This document shows, in pieces, positions 12,562 to 19,879 of a stretch of DNA of 19,879 bases. Position 1 is the stretch's first letter, and each line of letters begins with the position of its first letter. The notes beneath the pieces were generated by a model, which saw only the letters and a program-made list of their open reading frames with translations, made no database searches and was not told the DNA's origin. The translations under genes and the position numbers were made by a program. Where the stretch lies: NCBI GenBank assembly GCA_012510745.1, contig JAAZHK010000079.1:1-19879 (forward strand), in the 5' to 3' direction. Source of the DNA: Mycoplasmatota bacterium. Its GTDB lineage: Bacteria > Bacillota_I > Bacilli_A > RF39 > UBA660.

Positions 12562-12570
12562 TGCTATAAT
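12562..12570 (+). promoter_or_regulatory. Extended -10 promoter for ppa
   Basis: TGCTATAAT (12562-12570) is an exact extended -10. No good -35 is seen. GGAGG (12576-12580) precedes the ATG at 12586, which leaves a very short leader. Confidence 0.55.
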
Positions 12571-12585
12571 AAAAATGGAGGAATT

Positions 12586-13077
12586 ATGAATAATAAAGTA
12601 GAAGCTATTATAGAAATACCTTTAAAAACAAAAAATAAATTTGAAATTGATATTGAAAACAATCGCATAAAACTTGATAGAGTTTTATATTCTGCTATGA
12701 ATTATCCTGCAGAATATGGTTTTATTGAAAACACTTTGGCTCTTGATGGAGATCCGTTAGATATTTTAGTAATAAGTTCAGAACCGACTTTTCCTGGCTG
12801 TGTCGTACCTGTAAGAATATTAGGTTATTTAGCTGTTATTGATAGAGGCTTTGAAGATTATAAATTAATATCAGTTGTTGATGTTGATCCACGGTATAAT
12901 CAAATTAATGAACTTAGTGATTTATCGCCTTTTACTTTAGAAGAAATTAAAAACTTTTTTCAAAACTATAAGACTTTACAGAATATTAAGGTAGAAGTTA
13001 AGGATTATCGTTCTAAGGAGGAAGCTCTTTTATTATTAAAAACATGTAAAAAAAGGTTTCAAGAGGGGGTAAAATAA
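12586..13077 (+). CDS. ppa: Inorganic pyrophosphatase, family I
   Basis: The enzyme hydrolyses pyrophosphate to phosphate in the cytoplasm and pulls biosynthetic reactions forward. All key residues are present with the spacing of the E. coli enzyme: E20, R32, Y44 in PAEYGF, D54/D56/D59 in the signature DGDPLDI, and D86 and D91 in VIDRGFEDYK. The 163-residue length is near the usual 170-176. The start follows GGAGGAATT. The stop TAA overlaps the next ATG as TAATG, so the downstream membrane protein is likely co-translated. Many Bacillota use the unrelated family II enzyme instead, so the family I choice is informative about the lineage. Confidence 0.96.
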   Translation: MNNKVEAIIEIPLKTKNKFEIDIENNRIKLDRVLYSAMNYPAEYGFIENTLALDGDPLDILVISSEPTFPGCVVPVRILGYLAVIDRGFEDYKLISVVDVDPRYNQINELSDLSPFTLEEIKNFFQNYKTLQNIKVEVKDYRSKEEALLLLKTCKKRFQEGVK

Positions 13078-13979
13078 TGAAAGAATTTTTAACTATTATT
13101 AGTAAAATTATGTCTACTATTTTATCAATAGTCTTTTTATTAATATTAACTTTATTAATTGCCTTATTATTAATTGGTAATTCGTTATCTAAAAAGAATA
13201 TCACTACGATTATAAAAAATATTGATTTAGAAAAAAAAGAAACTAATAGTAATCAAATTACAATATCTGATTATATTACAAATTACACTACAGAATTGGG
13301 TATTCCAAAAGAAACTGCTGCAGAAATAATTACTAACAAAGAAATAAGTGAAATGTTAGCTGATTATGTTGGTGATTTATCAGATTTCTATTTATATGGA
13401 AAAGAACTACCTGTTTATACAAAAGAAAAGATAATTGTTAATATAACTAAAATAAATAATCTCTTACCTATTGATAAACAAATAAATTTAACTGAGTATC
13501 AGATACAAGAAACAACAGATAAAATCAATCAAATTGGAAAAGATATTGTTAATAAAACAGAAGAAAAGAATAATCAAAGGTTATCATTTAAATTAGATAA
13601 TTCTAAAATAAATTCAATTAAAGGAAGTTTATTATTCTCTTTGATAATTATATTTTTTCTAATTGCTTTGATTAGATTTAAACTATATAGTCCATTAGGA
13701 TGGTGTGGTATACCTATGATATTAGTTGGTGGTTTTTATATTATTGTTGGGATGATGAAAAGTGTGATTCATCATATAGCTGTAATGTTTAAAGATTTTC
13801 AATATATAGTAGAGATATTGGGTAAGATAATATTAAATCAAGCTTTTATCTATGGTGTTGTTATTTTTTTAATCGGAATAGCAATGACTATAATTTATTA
13901 TGTTATAAAAAAGAAAAATCAAAAATCAAATAAACCCTTAACAAATAAAGAAATTGATCGAGAAATAGCAAAGCTGTAA
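13077..13979 (+). CDS. Multi-pass membrane protein of unknown function
   Basis: This 300-residue protein is not recognised. A long hydrophobic helix lies near the N-terminus (about 7-36). A hydrophilic region follows (about 37-180), rich in Asn, Lys, Thr and Glu. Three more helices lie at about 183-201, 207-228 and 252-275, and the basic tail includes KKKNQKSNK. The central soluble part is probably outside the cell if the first helix runs in-to-out. It shows no metal-binding or catalytic motif. The start overlaps the ppa stop (TAATG), with GAGGGGG (13062-13068) as binding site inside ppa. A terminator-like hairpin follows. A role tied to pyrophosphate metabolism cannot be inferred from the overlap alone. 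Confidence 0.8.
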   Translation: MKEFLTIISKIMSTILSIVFLLILTLLIALLLIGNSLSKKNITTIIKNIDLEKKETNSNQITISDYITNYTTELGIPKETAAEIITNKEISEMLADYVGDLSDFYLYGKELPVYTKEKIIVNITKINNLLPIDKQINLTEYQIQETTDKINQIGKDIVNKTEEKNNQRLSFKLDNSKINSIKGSLLFSLIIIFFLIALIRFKLYSPLGWCGIPMILVGGFYIIVGMMKSVIHHIAVMFKDFQYIVEILGKIILNQAFIYGVVIFLIGIAMTIIYYVIKKKNQKSNKPLTNKEIDREIAKL

Positions 13980-13982
13980 AAT

Positions 13983-14009
13983 AAAAAGATTACTTAAGGT
14001 AGTCTTTTT
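13983..14009 (+). terminator. Terminator after the ppa operon
   Basis: AAAAAGATTAC (13983-13993) pairs with GTAGTCTTTTT (13999-14009), with one G-U pair, around the loop TTAAG. The T-run is part of the stem, and the A-run on the other side makes it potentially bidirectional. Confidence 0.7.
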
Positions 14010-14011
14010 CC

Positions 14012-14041
14012 TTGACATGAGGACCTATAAAATATTAAAAT
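14012..14041 (+). promoter_or_regulatory. Promoter for rny
   Basis: A perfect TTGACA (14012-14017) lies 18 bases before TAAAAT (14036-14041). Transcription would start near 14048, giving a leader of about 48 bases to the GTG start at 14096. Confidence 0.65.
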
Positions 14042-14095
14042 AGTATTAGATGTTATTTGATAATAAAATTTAACATATATAGAAATGGAGGAAGC

Positions 14096-15649
14096 GTGAT
14101 AAATTATTTATTCCCCATTTTGTTAGTCATAATTGGATTAATTACAGGTTTCATAATTAGCGTTTTTATGAATTATTTTAAGGAAAGAAATGCTAATACA
14201 AGGGCTGAAACAATAATTGAAAAAGCCCGTAAAGAAGCTGATAAAGTAAAAAGAGATTATATTTTAGAAGCTAAAGAAGAAGTGCATAGGTTAAAATTAG
14301 AAACAGAAAAAGAAAATAAAGAAAAAAAGACAGAATTAAAATCAACTGAAGACCGTATTGTTCAAAGAGAGAATAATATGGATAAAAGAGAGGAGTTATT
14401 TCAAAAAAGAGAAATTACTTTAGATGAACGTGAAGAAAGATTAACTCAAAAACAAAAAGAAATCCAAGATGAGCAAACAAAAGTGGAAGAACTTAAACAA
14501 AAAGAATTAAAATTATTACAGGATATATCAGGATTTAGTAAAGAAAAAGCTAAAGAAATGGTAATGACTAGAGTAGAAGAAAACATGTCTAAGGAAATAG
14601 CAGCTTATATTAAAGAACGAGAAAATGAAGCTAAAATTGATGCTGATAAAAAAGCTAAGGAATTAATTGTTTTATCAATGCAAAGATTTGCAGCTGATTT
14701 ATCAAATGAGCAAACAGTAACAGTTGTTAATTTACCTAGCGATGAAATGAAAGGCAGAATTATAGGACGAGAAGGTAGAAATATCCGTACTATTGAGGCT
14801 ATAACTGGGGTTGATTTAATAATTGATGATACACCAGAAGCAGTAGTATTGTCGAGCTTTGATCCTTTAAGAAGAGAAATCGCAAGAGTTACGTTAGAAA
14901 CTTTAATAAAAGATGGTAGAATTCATCCTACAAGAATTGAAGAACTATATGACAAAACTAGTAAAGAAATGAAAATGAAAATTATTGAATATGGCAATAA
15001 TGCTTTATTTGAACTTGGTATTATTAAGGTGGAACCTGAAATAATAGAATTAATAGGTAAATTACATTTTAGGACCAGTTACGGACAAAATGCATTACAA
15101 CACAGTATTGAAGTAGCACATTTAGCAGGTATTATGGCAGCAGAATTAGGAGAAAATATTGGTTTGGCCAAAAGGGCAGGTTTGTTACACGATATTGGTA
15201 AAGCTATTGATCATGAAATCGAAGGTAGTCATGTGGAAATTGGCAAAAACATAGCTAAGAAATACAATGAAAATAAAACTGTTATTAATGCAATTGCCTC
15301 ACATCACGGTGACGAACCTGAAACAAGTGTTATTTCGGTATTGGTAGCAATAGCAGATGCTTTATCGGCTTCTAGGCCAGGTGCAAGAAATGATTCGTTA
15401 GAGAATTATATCAAACGTTTAGAACAGTTAGAAGCTATTGGAAATGAAGTAAAAGGTATTGAAAAAACATTTGCTGTACAAGCTGGAAGAGAACTTCGTG
15501 TAATTGTTAAACCAGAAGAAATAGATGATTTAACTAGTCATAAAATAGCTCGTGATATAAAAGAAAAAATAGAATCGACTATGCAATATCCAGGTACTAT
15601 AAAAGTTACAGTTATTAGAGAAACAAGAGCACAAGAGGAAGCTAAATAA
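14096..15649 (+). CDS. rny: Ribonuclease Y
   Basis: RNase Y is the membrane-bound endoribonuclease that starts decay of many mRNAs in Bacilli. From the chosen start the protein has 517 residues, close to the 520 of Bacillus. An N-terminal helix (about 3-25) is followed by a long charged coiled coil (about 27-195). A KH domain includes GRIIGREGRNIRTIE (about 220-234). The HD domain has H365-D366 in AGLLHDIGKAIDHE and HGDEPET further on. The frame extends upstream to a TTG at 14057, but that start has no binding site. The GTG at 14096-14098 follows GGAGG (14087-14091) and restores the family length. It converges with RNase J, another core enzyme of RNA decay. Confidence 0.96.
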   Translation: MINYLFPILLVIIGLITGFIISVFMNYFKERNANTRAETIIEKARKEADKVKRDYILEAKEEVHRLKLETEKENKEKKTELKSTEDRIVQRENNMDKREELFQKREITLDEREERLTQKQKEIQDEQTKVEELKQKELKLLQDISGFSKEKAKEMVMTRVEENMSKEIAAYIKERENEAKIDADKKAKELIVLSMQRFAADLSNEQTVTVVNLPSDEMKGRIIGREGRNIRTIEAITGVDLIIDDTPEAVVLSSFDPLRREIARVTLETLIKDGRIHPTRIEELYDKTSKEMKMKIIEYGNNALFELGIIKVEPEIIELIGKLHFRTSYGQNALQHSIEVAHLAGIMAAELGENIGLAKRAGLLHDIGKAIDHEIEGSHVEIGKNIAKKYNENKTVINAIASHHGDEPETSVISVLVAIADALSASRPGARNDSLENYIKRLEQLEAIGNEVKGIEKTFAVQAGRELRVIVKPEEIDDLTSHKIARDIKEKIESTMQYPGTIKVTVIRETRAQEEAK

Positions 15650-15664
15650 AAGCTTCTTTTTTTT
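15638..15664 (+). terminator. Terminator of rny
   Basis: GAAGCT (15638-15643) pairs with AGCTTC (15651-15656), followed by T8 (15657-15664). The loop AAATAAA contains the rny stop codon. Extra G-U and A-U pairs extend the stem into the T-run. Confidence 0.85.
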
Positions 15665-15681
15665 GTATAATAATTTCAAAT

Positions 15682-15720
15682 AAAAAAGACTCAATAATTG
15701 CATTACATTGAATCTTTTTT
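15682..15720 (-). terminator. Terminator of the RNase J gene
   Basis: On the minus strand, bases 15720-15707 pair with 15695-15682 to give a 14-pair stem with one T-G wobble. On the plus strand the same position is a C-A mismatch, so the structure is built for minus-strand transcripts. The T-run then continues. It overlaps the last codons and stop of the RNase J gene. Confidence 0.75.
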
Positions 15721-17385
15721 GATATCTAACATTATTGGTACGATAATAGGCTTTCTACCTGTTTTATCAAGAATAATAGGTCTTAATGTATTAATAACAG
15801 TTGCTTTAATGTCATTAAAATTAATATTTTGTTCATTTAACTTATTAATAATACTTGTTTTAATTTCTTCTTCTAGAATTTTAATAAATTCTTCATTTTC
15901 ATTAACCATAATAAAACCTCTAGTAACAATATTAACATGGCCAAGTAATTTATGATTTTTAATATCAATATTGGCAATAATGATTAAAATACCATCGCTA
16001 TTCATAATCTTTCGATCTCGAATAACAGCACCAGAAACTTCACCAATTCTATTCCCTTCAACATAAATATCATTAACTATTAAACTATCGGTTTTTTTTA
16101 TTTTATTTTTTTTCATGCTTAAGATATCACCATTATTTAATATAAATACATTTTTGTTAGGAATATCGCACTCAATAGCTAATTGAGCATGTTTTTTTAG
16201 CATTCTATAATCACCATGAAAAGGCATAAAGTATTTTGGTTTCATTAACCTAATCATTAACTTTAATTCTTCTTGATTCCCGTGCCCAGAAGAATGAACA
16301 GATAAATCATTGTTAGTAAAGACTTTTACTCCCTTTAAATATAATTTATTAATGGTTTTAGAAATGCTTATGGCATTACCGGGGATAGGTGATGATGAAA
16401 AGACAACTACATCATAAGGTGATAAACTAATTTGTCGGTGTGTTCCATTAGCTAATTTAGATAGTGCCGCTAGAGGCTCTCCTTGAGAACCTGTACAAAG
16501 AAATGTTATTTCACCAGGTTTTAAAGTATTAGCTACTTCAGGAGATATAAAAATATCTCTATGATTAATATAACCTTCATTAATAGCAATTTCAATATTG
16601 TTTTCCATGCTGCGTCCAAATATGCATATTTTACGATTATTTTCTTTACATATTTCAACTATATGTTTTAAACGATATATATTAGATGCAAAAGTTGCAA
16701 TAATAACACGATTATTAGGATATGTTTCGAATATTTTTGACAAACCAATGTCAATAATAGATTCTGATTTAGAAAGTCCTTCATCTAAAGCGTTAGTACT
16801 ATCACTAATTAATAAGTCAACCCCCTTTTTTCCTATATCAGCCATTTTATGTAAATCAGCCATAGGCCCTATAGGGGTCATATCAAATTTAAAGTCTCCT
16901 GTTGATACAATAGTACCGTTAGAAGTTCGTATAACAACTCCGTGGGAATCGGGAATAGAGTGAGTTGTTCTAAAAAAATCTATCTCCATGTTTTTAAATT
17001 TTAGTTTAGTTTGATCAGTATAGACATTTAGATTATTATATCTAATATTATTTTGGCTTAATTTCATACTAATTAAAGCTTTAGCTTGATTAGGAGCATA
17101 TATAGCAGGGATATGAATACTTTTTATTAAAAAAGGAATTGCTCCAATGTGATCTTCATGCCCATGAGTTATAATCAATGCTTTTATTTTCTTTTCATTT
17201 TGTTTTAGGAATGTATAATCAGGAAGCACATAATCAACACCAAGAAGATTTTCTTCTGCAAAAGAGGCTCCTGCATCAATAATAATAATTTGGTCTTCAT
17301 GCATTACACAACACATGTTTTTACCGATACTACCTAAACCACCTAAAACGATTATTTTCGTTTCATTTGGTTCTAATAATTTCAT
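15703..17385 (-). CDS. rnjA: Ribonuclease J (J1 type)
   Basis: RNase J is a metallo-beta-lactamase/beta-CASP enzyme with 5'-to-3' exonuclease and endonuclease activity in mRNA decay and rRNA maturation. The zinc-binding motif H74-x-H76-x-D78-H79 is intact in ITHGHEDHIGAIPFL. Also present are HSIPDSHGVVI, the STGDFKFDMTP loop, and later HSSGHGNQEELKLMI and MPFHGDYRML. The 560-residue length equals RNase J1. The intact motif favours the active J1 type over the degenerate J2 type. The start ATG has AAAGGAG seven bases upstream. It is monocistronic with its own promoter and terminator, convergent with rny and divergent from ftsY. Confidence 0.95.
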   Translation of the reverse strand: MKLLEPNETKIIVLGGLGSIGKNMCCVMHEDQIIIIDAGASFAEENLLGVDYVLPDYTFLKQNEKKIKALIITHGHEDHIGAIPFLIKSIHIPAIYAPNQAKALISMKLSQNNIRYNNLNVYTDQTKLKFKNMEIDFFRTTHSIPDSHGVVIRTSNGTIVSTGDFKFDMTPIGPMADLHKMADIGKKGVDLLISDSTNALDEGLSKSESIIDIGLSKIFETYPNNRVIIATFASNIYRLKHIVEICKENNRKICIFGRSMENNIEIAINEGYINHRDIFISPEVANTLKPGEITFLCTGSQGEPLAALSKLANGTHRQISLSPYDVVVFSSSPIPGNAISISKTINKLYLKGVKVFTNNDLSVHSSGHGNQEELKLMIRLMKPKYFMPFHGDYRMLKKHAQLAIECDIPNKNVFILNNGDILSMKKNKIKKTDSLIVNDIYVEGNRIGEVSGAVIRDRKIMNSDGILIIIANIDIKNHKLLGHVNIVTRGFIMVNENEEFIKILEEEIKTSIINKLNEQNINFNDIKATVINTLRPIILDKTGRKPIIVPIMLDIKKDSM

Positions 17386-17398
17386 AATTTCTCCTTTC

Positions 17399-17427
17399 TA
17401 AGTTAATTTATTATAAGAATCAACTTA
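17399..17427 (-). promoter_or_regulatory. Hairpin at the predicted 5' end of the RNase J mRNA
   Basis: On the minus strand, TAAGTTGATT (complement of 17418-17427) pairs with AATTAACTTA (complement of 17399-17408), with one G-U pair and a nine-base loop. The promoter at 17431-17459 predicts transcription starting near 17424, so the stem would begin almost at the 5' end. The AAAGGAG binding site follows within about five bases. It could protect the mRNA or control translation. An operator is the alternative. Confidence 0.5.
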
Positions 17428-17430
17428 CTA

Positions 17431-17459
17431 AGTATACATTATAATTATGTTTTTGTCTA
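17431..17459 (-). promoter_or_regulatory. Promoter for the RNase J gene
   Basis: Read on the minus strand, TAGACA (complement of 17454-17459) and TATACT (complement of 17431-17436) are separated by 17 bases. An alternative -10 (TATAAT) overlaps the spacer. The predicted start lies near 17424. Confidence 0.65.
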
Positions 17460-17488
17460 GTTACAACAAGTTTATTGAACCAAATAAT

Positions 17489-17500
17489 TGTAATGTTACA
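17489..17500. repeat. Short palindrome between the RNase J and ftsY genes
   Basis: TGTAATGTTACA is a 12-base inverted repeat with five pairs around TG, in the divergent intergenic region of 190 bases. It lies upstream of both promoters. It could be a regulator site or chance in AT-rich DNA. A weak ftsY -10 (TAAAAT, 17553-17558) is the only other signal on the ftsY side. Confidence 0.3.
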
Positions 17501-17575
17501 GTTTTTTATTTACTGATTCAACTAAGTGATAGTAATTTATTAGTTTTTAATGTAAAATATAAACAGGTGATGTAA

Positions 17576-18553
17576 ATGAGTTTGTTAAATAACTTAAGAG
17601 AAAAATTTAAAAAAAATACTAAAAATGATTTATACAATGAAGCCTTATCAAAAACAAGAGATACTTTTGTTAATAAATTGGTTGGGTTGACTAAAAAACA
17701 TAATAAAATAACAGATGATTATTTTGAAGATTTAGAAGAGGTTTTAATTGGTGCAGATATTGGTATAAAAGTGGTGATATCTTTTGTAGATCAATTAAAG
17801 AAAAGAATTAAAGAAGAAAACATAACTAATTTAGACAACATAAATGAAATTATTGTTGATGAACTTTTTATTATGTATGTTGATAATAGTGTTTTAACAA
17901 ATAAAATAAATTATAGTTCAACTAACCCAACCGTTGTTTTATTTATAGGAGTTAATGGAGTGGGAAAAACTACTACTATAGGCAAATTAGCCTCACAACA
18001 AAAGGAATTAGGAAAAAAAGTTCTTTTAATAGCAGGCGATACATTTAGAGCAGGTGCCAGGGAACAACTTGAGGAGTGGAGTAAAAAAGCGGGAGTTTTT
18101 TATTTTGACGGTGTTAATGAAAATAAAAATAGTGATCCGGCAAGTGTAATTTATGATGGATTAATAAAATCACGCAAAGAAAATTTCGATCTTGTTTTAA
18201 TAGATACAGCAGGACGATTACAAAATAAAATTAATTTAATGAATGAATTAGCAAAAATTAATAAAGTAATTAAAACAATTATCCCTGATGCTCCTCATGA
18301 AACTTTATTAGTATTGGATGCAACAACAGGTCAAAATGGAATTAGTCAAGCTAAAAACTTTAAAGAAATAACTTCAGTAACTGGAATTGTTTTAACCAAA
18401 TTGGACGGAACAGCTAAGGGAGGAATTATTTTAGCAATTAGGGAGGAAGTAGGAATACCTGTTAAATATGTGGGTTTAGGAGAAAAAATAACTGATTTAC
18501 AAATTTTTGATATTGAAAAATATATATATGGTTTGTTTAAAGAAATGAGGTAA
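17576..18553 (+). CDS. ftsY: Signal recognition particle receptor FtsY
   Basis: FtsY is the membrane-associated GTPase that receives SRP-bound ribosomes. The protein has a short basic N-terminus (MSLLNNLREKFKK) and lacks the long acidic A domain of E. coli FtsY, as is usual in Bacillota. The N domain spans about 20-105. The G domain shows the P-loop GVNGVGKTTT (about 125-134), DTFRAGAREQLEEW (about 155-168), DTAGRLQNK (about 210-218), TKLDGTAKGG (about 274-283) and VKYVGLGEKITDL (about 296-308). The 325-residue length is normal. The start ATG is four bases after GGTGAT in CAGGTGATGTAA. ylxM starts four bases after its stop, followed by ffh, so all three SRP genes are likely co-transcribed. 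Confidence 0.97.
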   Translation: MSLLNNLREKFKKNTKNDLYNEALSKTRDTFVNKLVGLTKKHNKITDDYFEDLEEVLIGADIGIKVVISFVDQLKKRIKEENITNLDNINEIIVDELFIMYVDNSVLTNKINYSSTNPTVVLFIGVNGVGKTTTIGKLASQQKELGKKVLLIAGDTFRAGAREQLEEWSKKAGVFYFDGVNENKNSDPASVIYDGLIKSRKENFDLVLIDTAGRLQNKINLMNELAKINKVIKTIIPDAPHETLLVLDATTGQNGISQAKNFKEITSVTGIVLTKLDGTAKGGIILAIREEVGIPVKYVGLGEKITDLQIFDIEKYIYGLFKEMR

Positions 18554-18557
18554 TATT

Positions 18558-18851
18558 GTGGATAAAATGATACATCTAAATAATTTATATGATTTTTATC
18601 ATTTATTATTTAATGAAAAACAATGTAAAATATATGAAGAATATTATTTTAAGAATTTATCTTTAGCAGAAATAGCAGAGAATAATGATGTAAGTAGAAA
18701 TGCTATTCATAAATTACTAAAAGGAATTGAAGAAAAGTTATATAAATATGAAAAAAATTTAAGATTATATGAAAAATCTTTAAAACTTATTCAAATTATA
18801 GAAAAAGAAAAAGATCTTGATCTTAAAAAACAATTAAAAAATTTATTATAG
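18558..18851 (+). CDS. ylxM: YlxM/p13-like helix-turn-helix protein
   Basis: YlxM is a small helix-turn-helix protein found just before ffh in Bacillota, and in streptococci it has been reported to modulate SRP activity. Here it is 97 residues. The family features are LFNEKQCKIYEEYYFKNLSL and AEIAENNDVSRNAIHKLLKG (about 43-62), the helix-turn-helix. A Lys- and Glu-rich helical tail follows. The start is GTG, chosen for its position eight bases downstream of GAGGT in the ftsY end and the family's usual length. It lies four bases after ftsY and nine bases before ffh, with GGAGA before ffh overlapping its end. Confidence 0.92.
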   Translation: MDKMIHLNNLYDFYHLLFNEKQCKIYEEYYFKNLSLAEIAENNDVSRNAIHKLLKGIEEKLYKYEKNLRLYEKSLKLIQIIEKEKDLDLKKQLKNLL

Positions 18852-18860
18852 GAGAAAATT

Positions 18861-19879
18861 ATGTTTGAAACATTATCAGAAAATTTACAAAATGCTATTC
18901 ACAAAATTAAAGGTTACGGTAAAATAACTGAAAATAATATTGCTGAAATGCTAAGAGAAGTTCGTTTAGCATTATTAGAAGCAGATGTTAATTATCAAGT
19001 TGTTAAAGAATTTACTAATAAAGTAAAGGAACAAGCATTAGGTGAAGAAGTTCAAAGAAGTATAAAACCTGGAGATTTATTTGTTAAAATTGTTAAAGAT
19101 GAGTTAGTAAATTTATTAGGAAAAGAAACTAAAGCTTTAAATTTAAAAGGTCAGCCAGCTGTTCTTATGTTAGTGGGGTTACAAGGGAGCGGTAAAACAA
19201 CAACTATTGCTAAATTAGCAAATTTCATAAGAAAAAAGTATCATAAAAGACCATTAATGTTAGCTGCTGATATTTATCGACCAGCTGCGATTCAACAATT
19301 GCAACAATTAGGTCGTGAACTAAATATCGATGTTTATAGTGAAAATTCAAAAGATGTTGCTATAATTGCTAATAACGCTATTAAATATGCTCAAGAAAAT
19401 AATTATGATTATGTTTTAATAGATACAGCAGGTCGTCTTCATATTGAGGATGAATTAATGCAAGAATTAAGAGAAATAAAAGAAAAGGTTAATCCTCAAG
19501 AAATTCTATTAGTAATTGATGCTATGATAGGTCAAGATGCTATAAACGTTATTAATGGATTTAATGAGAAATTACCATTAACAGGTGTAGTTTTAACAAA
19601 ATTAGATGGTGACACAAAAGGAGGTGTCGCACTTTCTGCTAGACAACTGACTAATGTACCGATAAAATTTGTTGGAATAAGTGAAAAATTAGATGGACTT
19701 GAATTGTTTAATCCTGAACGAATGGCCAGTCGTATTATAGGAATGGGAGATGTTATTTCTCTTGTAGAAAAAGCTTCCGAAATAATTGATGAAAAAGAAA
19801 CATTAAGTGCTGCTAAACGTTTGAAATCGGGTAAATTCGATTTAGAAGATTTTCTTGTTCAAATGAAACAAATAAAAAA
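18861..19879 (+). CDS. ffh: Signal recognition particle protein Ffh (partial, 3' end outside window)
   Basis: Ffh binds signal sequences and the 4.5S/6S SRP RNA and delivers ribosomes to FtsY. The frame starts at ATG behind AGGAGA and runs off the right edge after 339 codons. The N domain is clear (MFETLSENLQNAIHKIKGYG, then EMLREVRLALLEADVNY). The G domain has the P-loop GLQGSGKTTT (about 106-115), AADIYRPAAIQQL (about 135-147), DTAGRLHIEDELM (about 188-200), TKLDGDTKGG (about 246-255) and KFVGISEKLDGLE. The last visible residues (GKFDLEDFLVQMKQI) open the M domain that binds RNA and signal peptides. It is the third gene of ftsY-ylxM-ffh. Confidence 0.97.
   Translation, partial: MFETLSENLQNAIHKIKGYGKITENNIAEMLREVRLALLEADVNYQVVKEFTNKVKEQALGEEVQRSIKPGDLFVKIVKDELVNLLGKETKALNLKGQPAVLMLVGLQGSGKTTTIAKLANFIRKKYHKRPLMLAADIYRPAAIQQLQQLGRELNIDVYSENSKDVAIIANNAIKYAQENNYDYVLIDTAGRLHIEDELMQELREIKEKVNPQEILLVIDAMIGQDAINVINGFNEKLPLTGVVLTKLDGDTKGGVALSARQLTNVPIKFVGISEKLDGLELFNPERMASRIIGMGDVISLVEKASEIIDEKETLSAAKRLKSGKFDLEDFLVQMKQIK

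Noticed and set aside
15698..15955. Plus-strand reading frame inside the end of the RNase J gene
   Set aside because: It is antisense to a clear RNase J coding region and has no own binding site or recognisable protein.

Overview
The window is about 20 kb of very AT-rich DNA with the gene content of a low-GC Gram-positive bacterium (Bacillota, probably a Bacilli- or Mollicutes-related lineage). Supporting signs are truA-rplM-rpsI order, RNase Y, RNase J, FtsY-YlxM-Ffh, strong GGAGG or AGGTGAT ribosome binding sites, sigma-A type promoters and frequent TTG/GTG starts. TGA is a stop codon (truA and the Abi gene both end in TGA) and the single tRNA-Trp has anticodon CCA, so this is not a Mycoplasma-type genetic code. 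Rubrerythrin suggests an anaerobe. Three spore-type cell-wall enzymes (CwlD-like, a leaderless CwlC-like amidase with LysM repeats, and a very clear CwlJ) suggest an endospore former or a recent descendant of one.

Layout, left to right. 1-1490: the end of an ecfT-like gene, truA, and a small membrane-anchored protein. 1517-2530: a strong promoter, an L13-type leader RNA, rplM-rpsI and a terminator. 2560-5689: a secreted CwlD-like amidase, a small unknown gene on the minus strand, an Abi_2/AbiF-family HEPN protein, and an HtrA-like membrane serine protease translationally coupled to it. 5890-7760: the LysM amidase facing cwlJ, with a terminator between them. 7794-9591: tRNA-Trp followed by an accessory-looking stretch. 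It holds a branched terminator-like structure, an unknown 96-residue reading frame broken by one in-frame TAG, and a LemA-domain membrane protein reading frame broken by one in-frame TAA. 9646-10277: rubrerythrin with its own promoter and terminator. 10350-13979: RNase R, inorganic pyrophosphatase and an unknown multi-pass membrane protein. 14012-17459: RNase Y convergent with RNase J, each with a promoter and terminator. 17576-19879: ftsY, ylxM and the first 339 codons of ffh, the signal recognition particle module.

Most genes are housekeeping: ribosome, tRNA modification, RNA decay (R, Y and J together), protein targeting and pyrophosphate removal. The parts most worth a second look are the two consecutive reading frames with single in-frame stops after tRNA-Trp, the switch-like structure between tRNA and reading frame, the Abi/HEPN gene fused by ATGA overlap to htrA, the L13 leader with a possible pseudoknot, and a hairpin at the predicted 5' end of the RNase J mRNA. 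No CRISPR array, rRNA, complete insertion sequence or prophage was seen. No single feature is firm evidence of a wholly new system.
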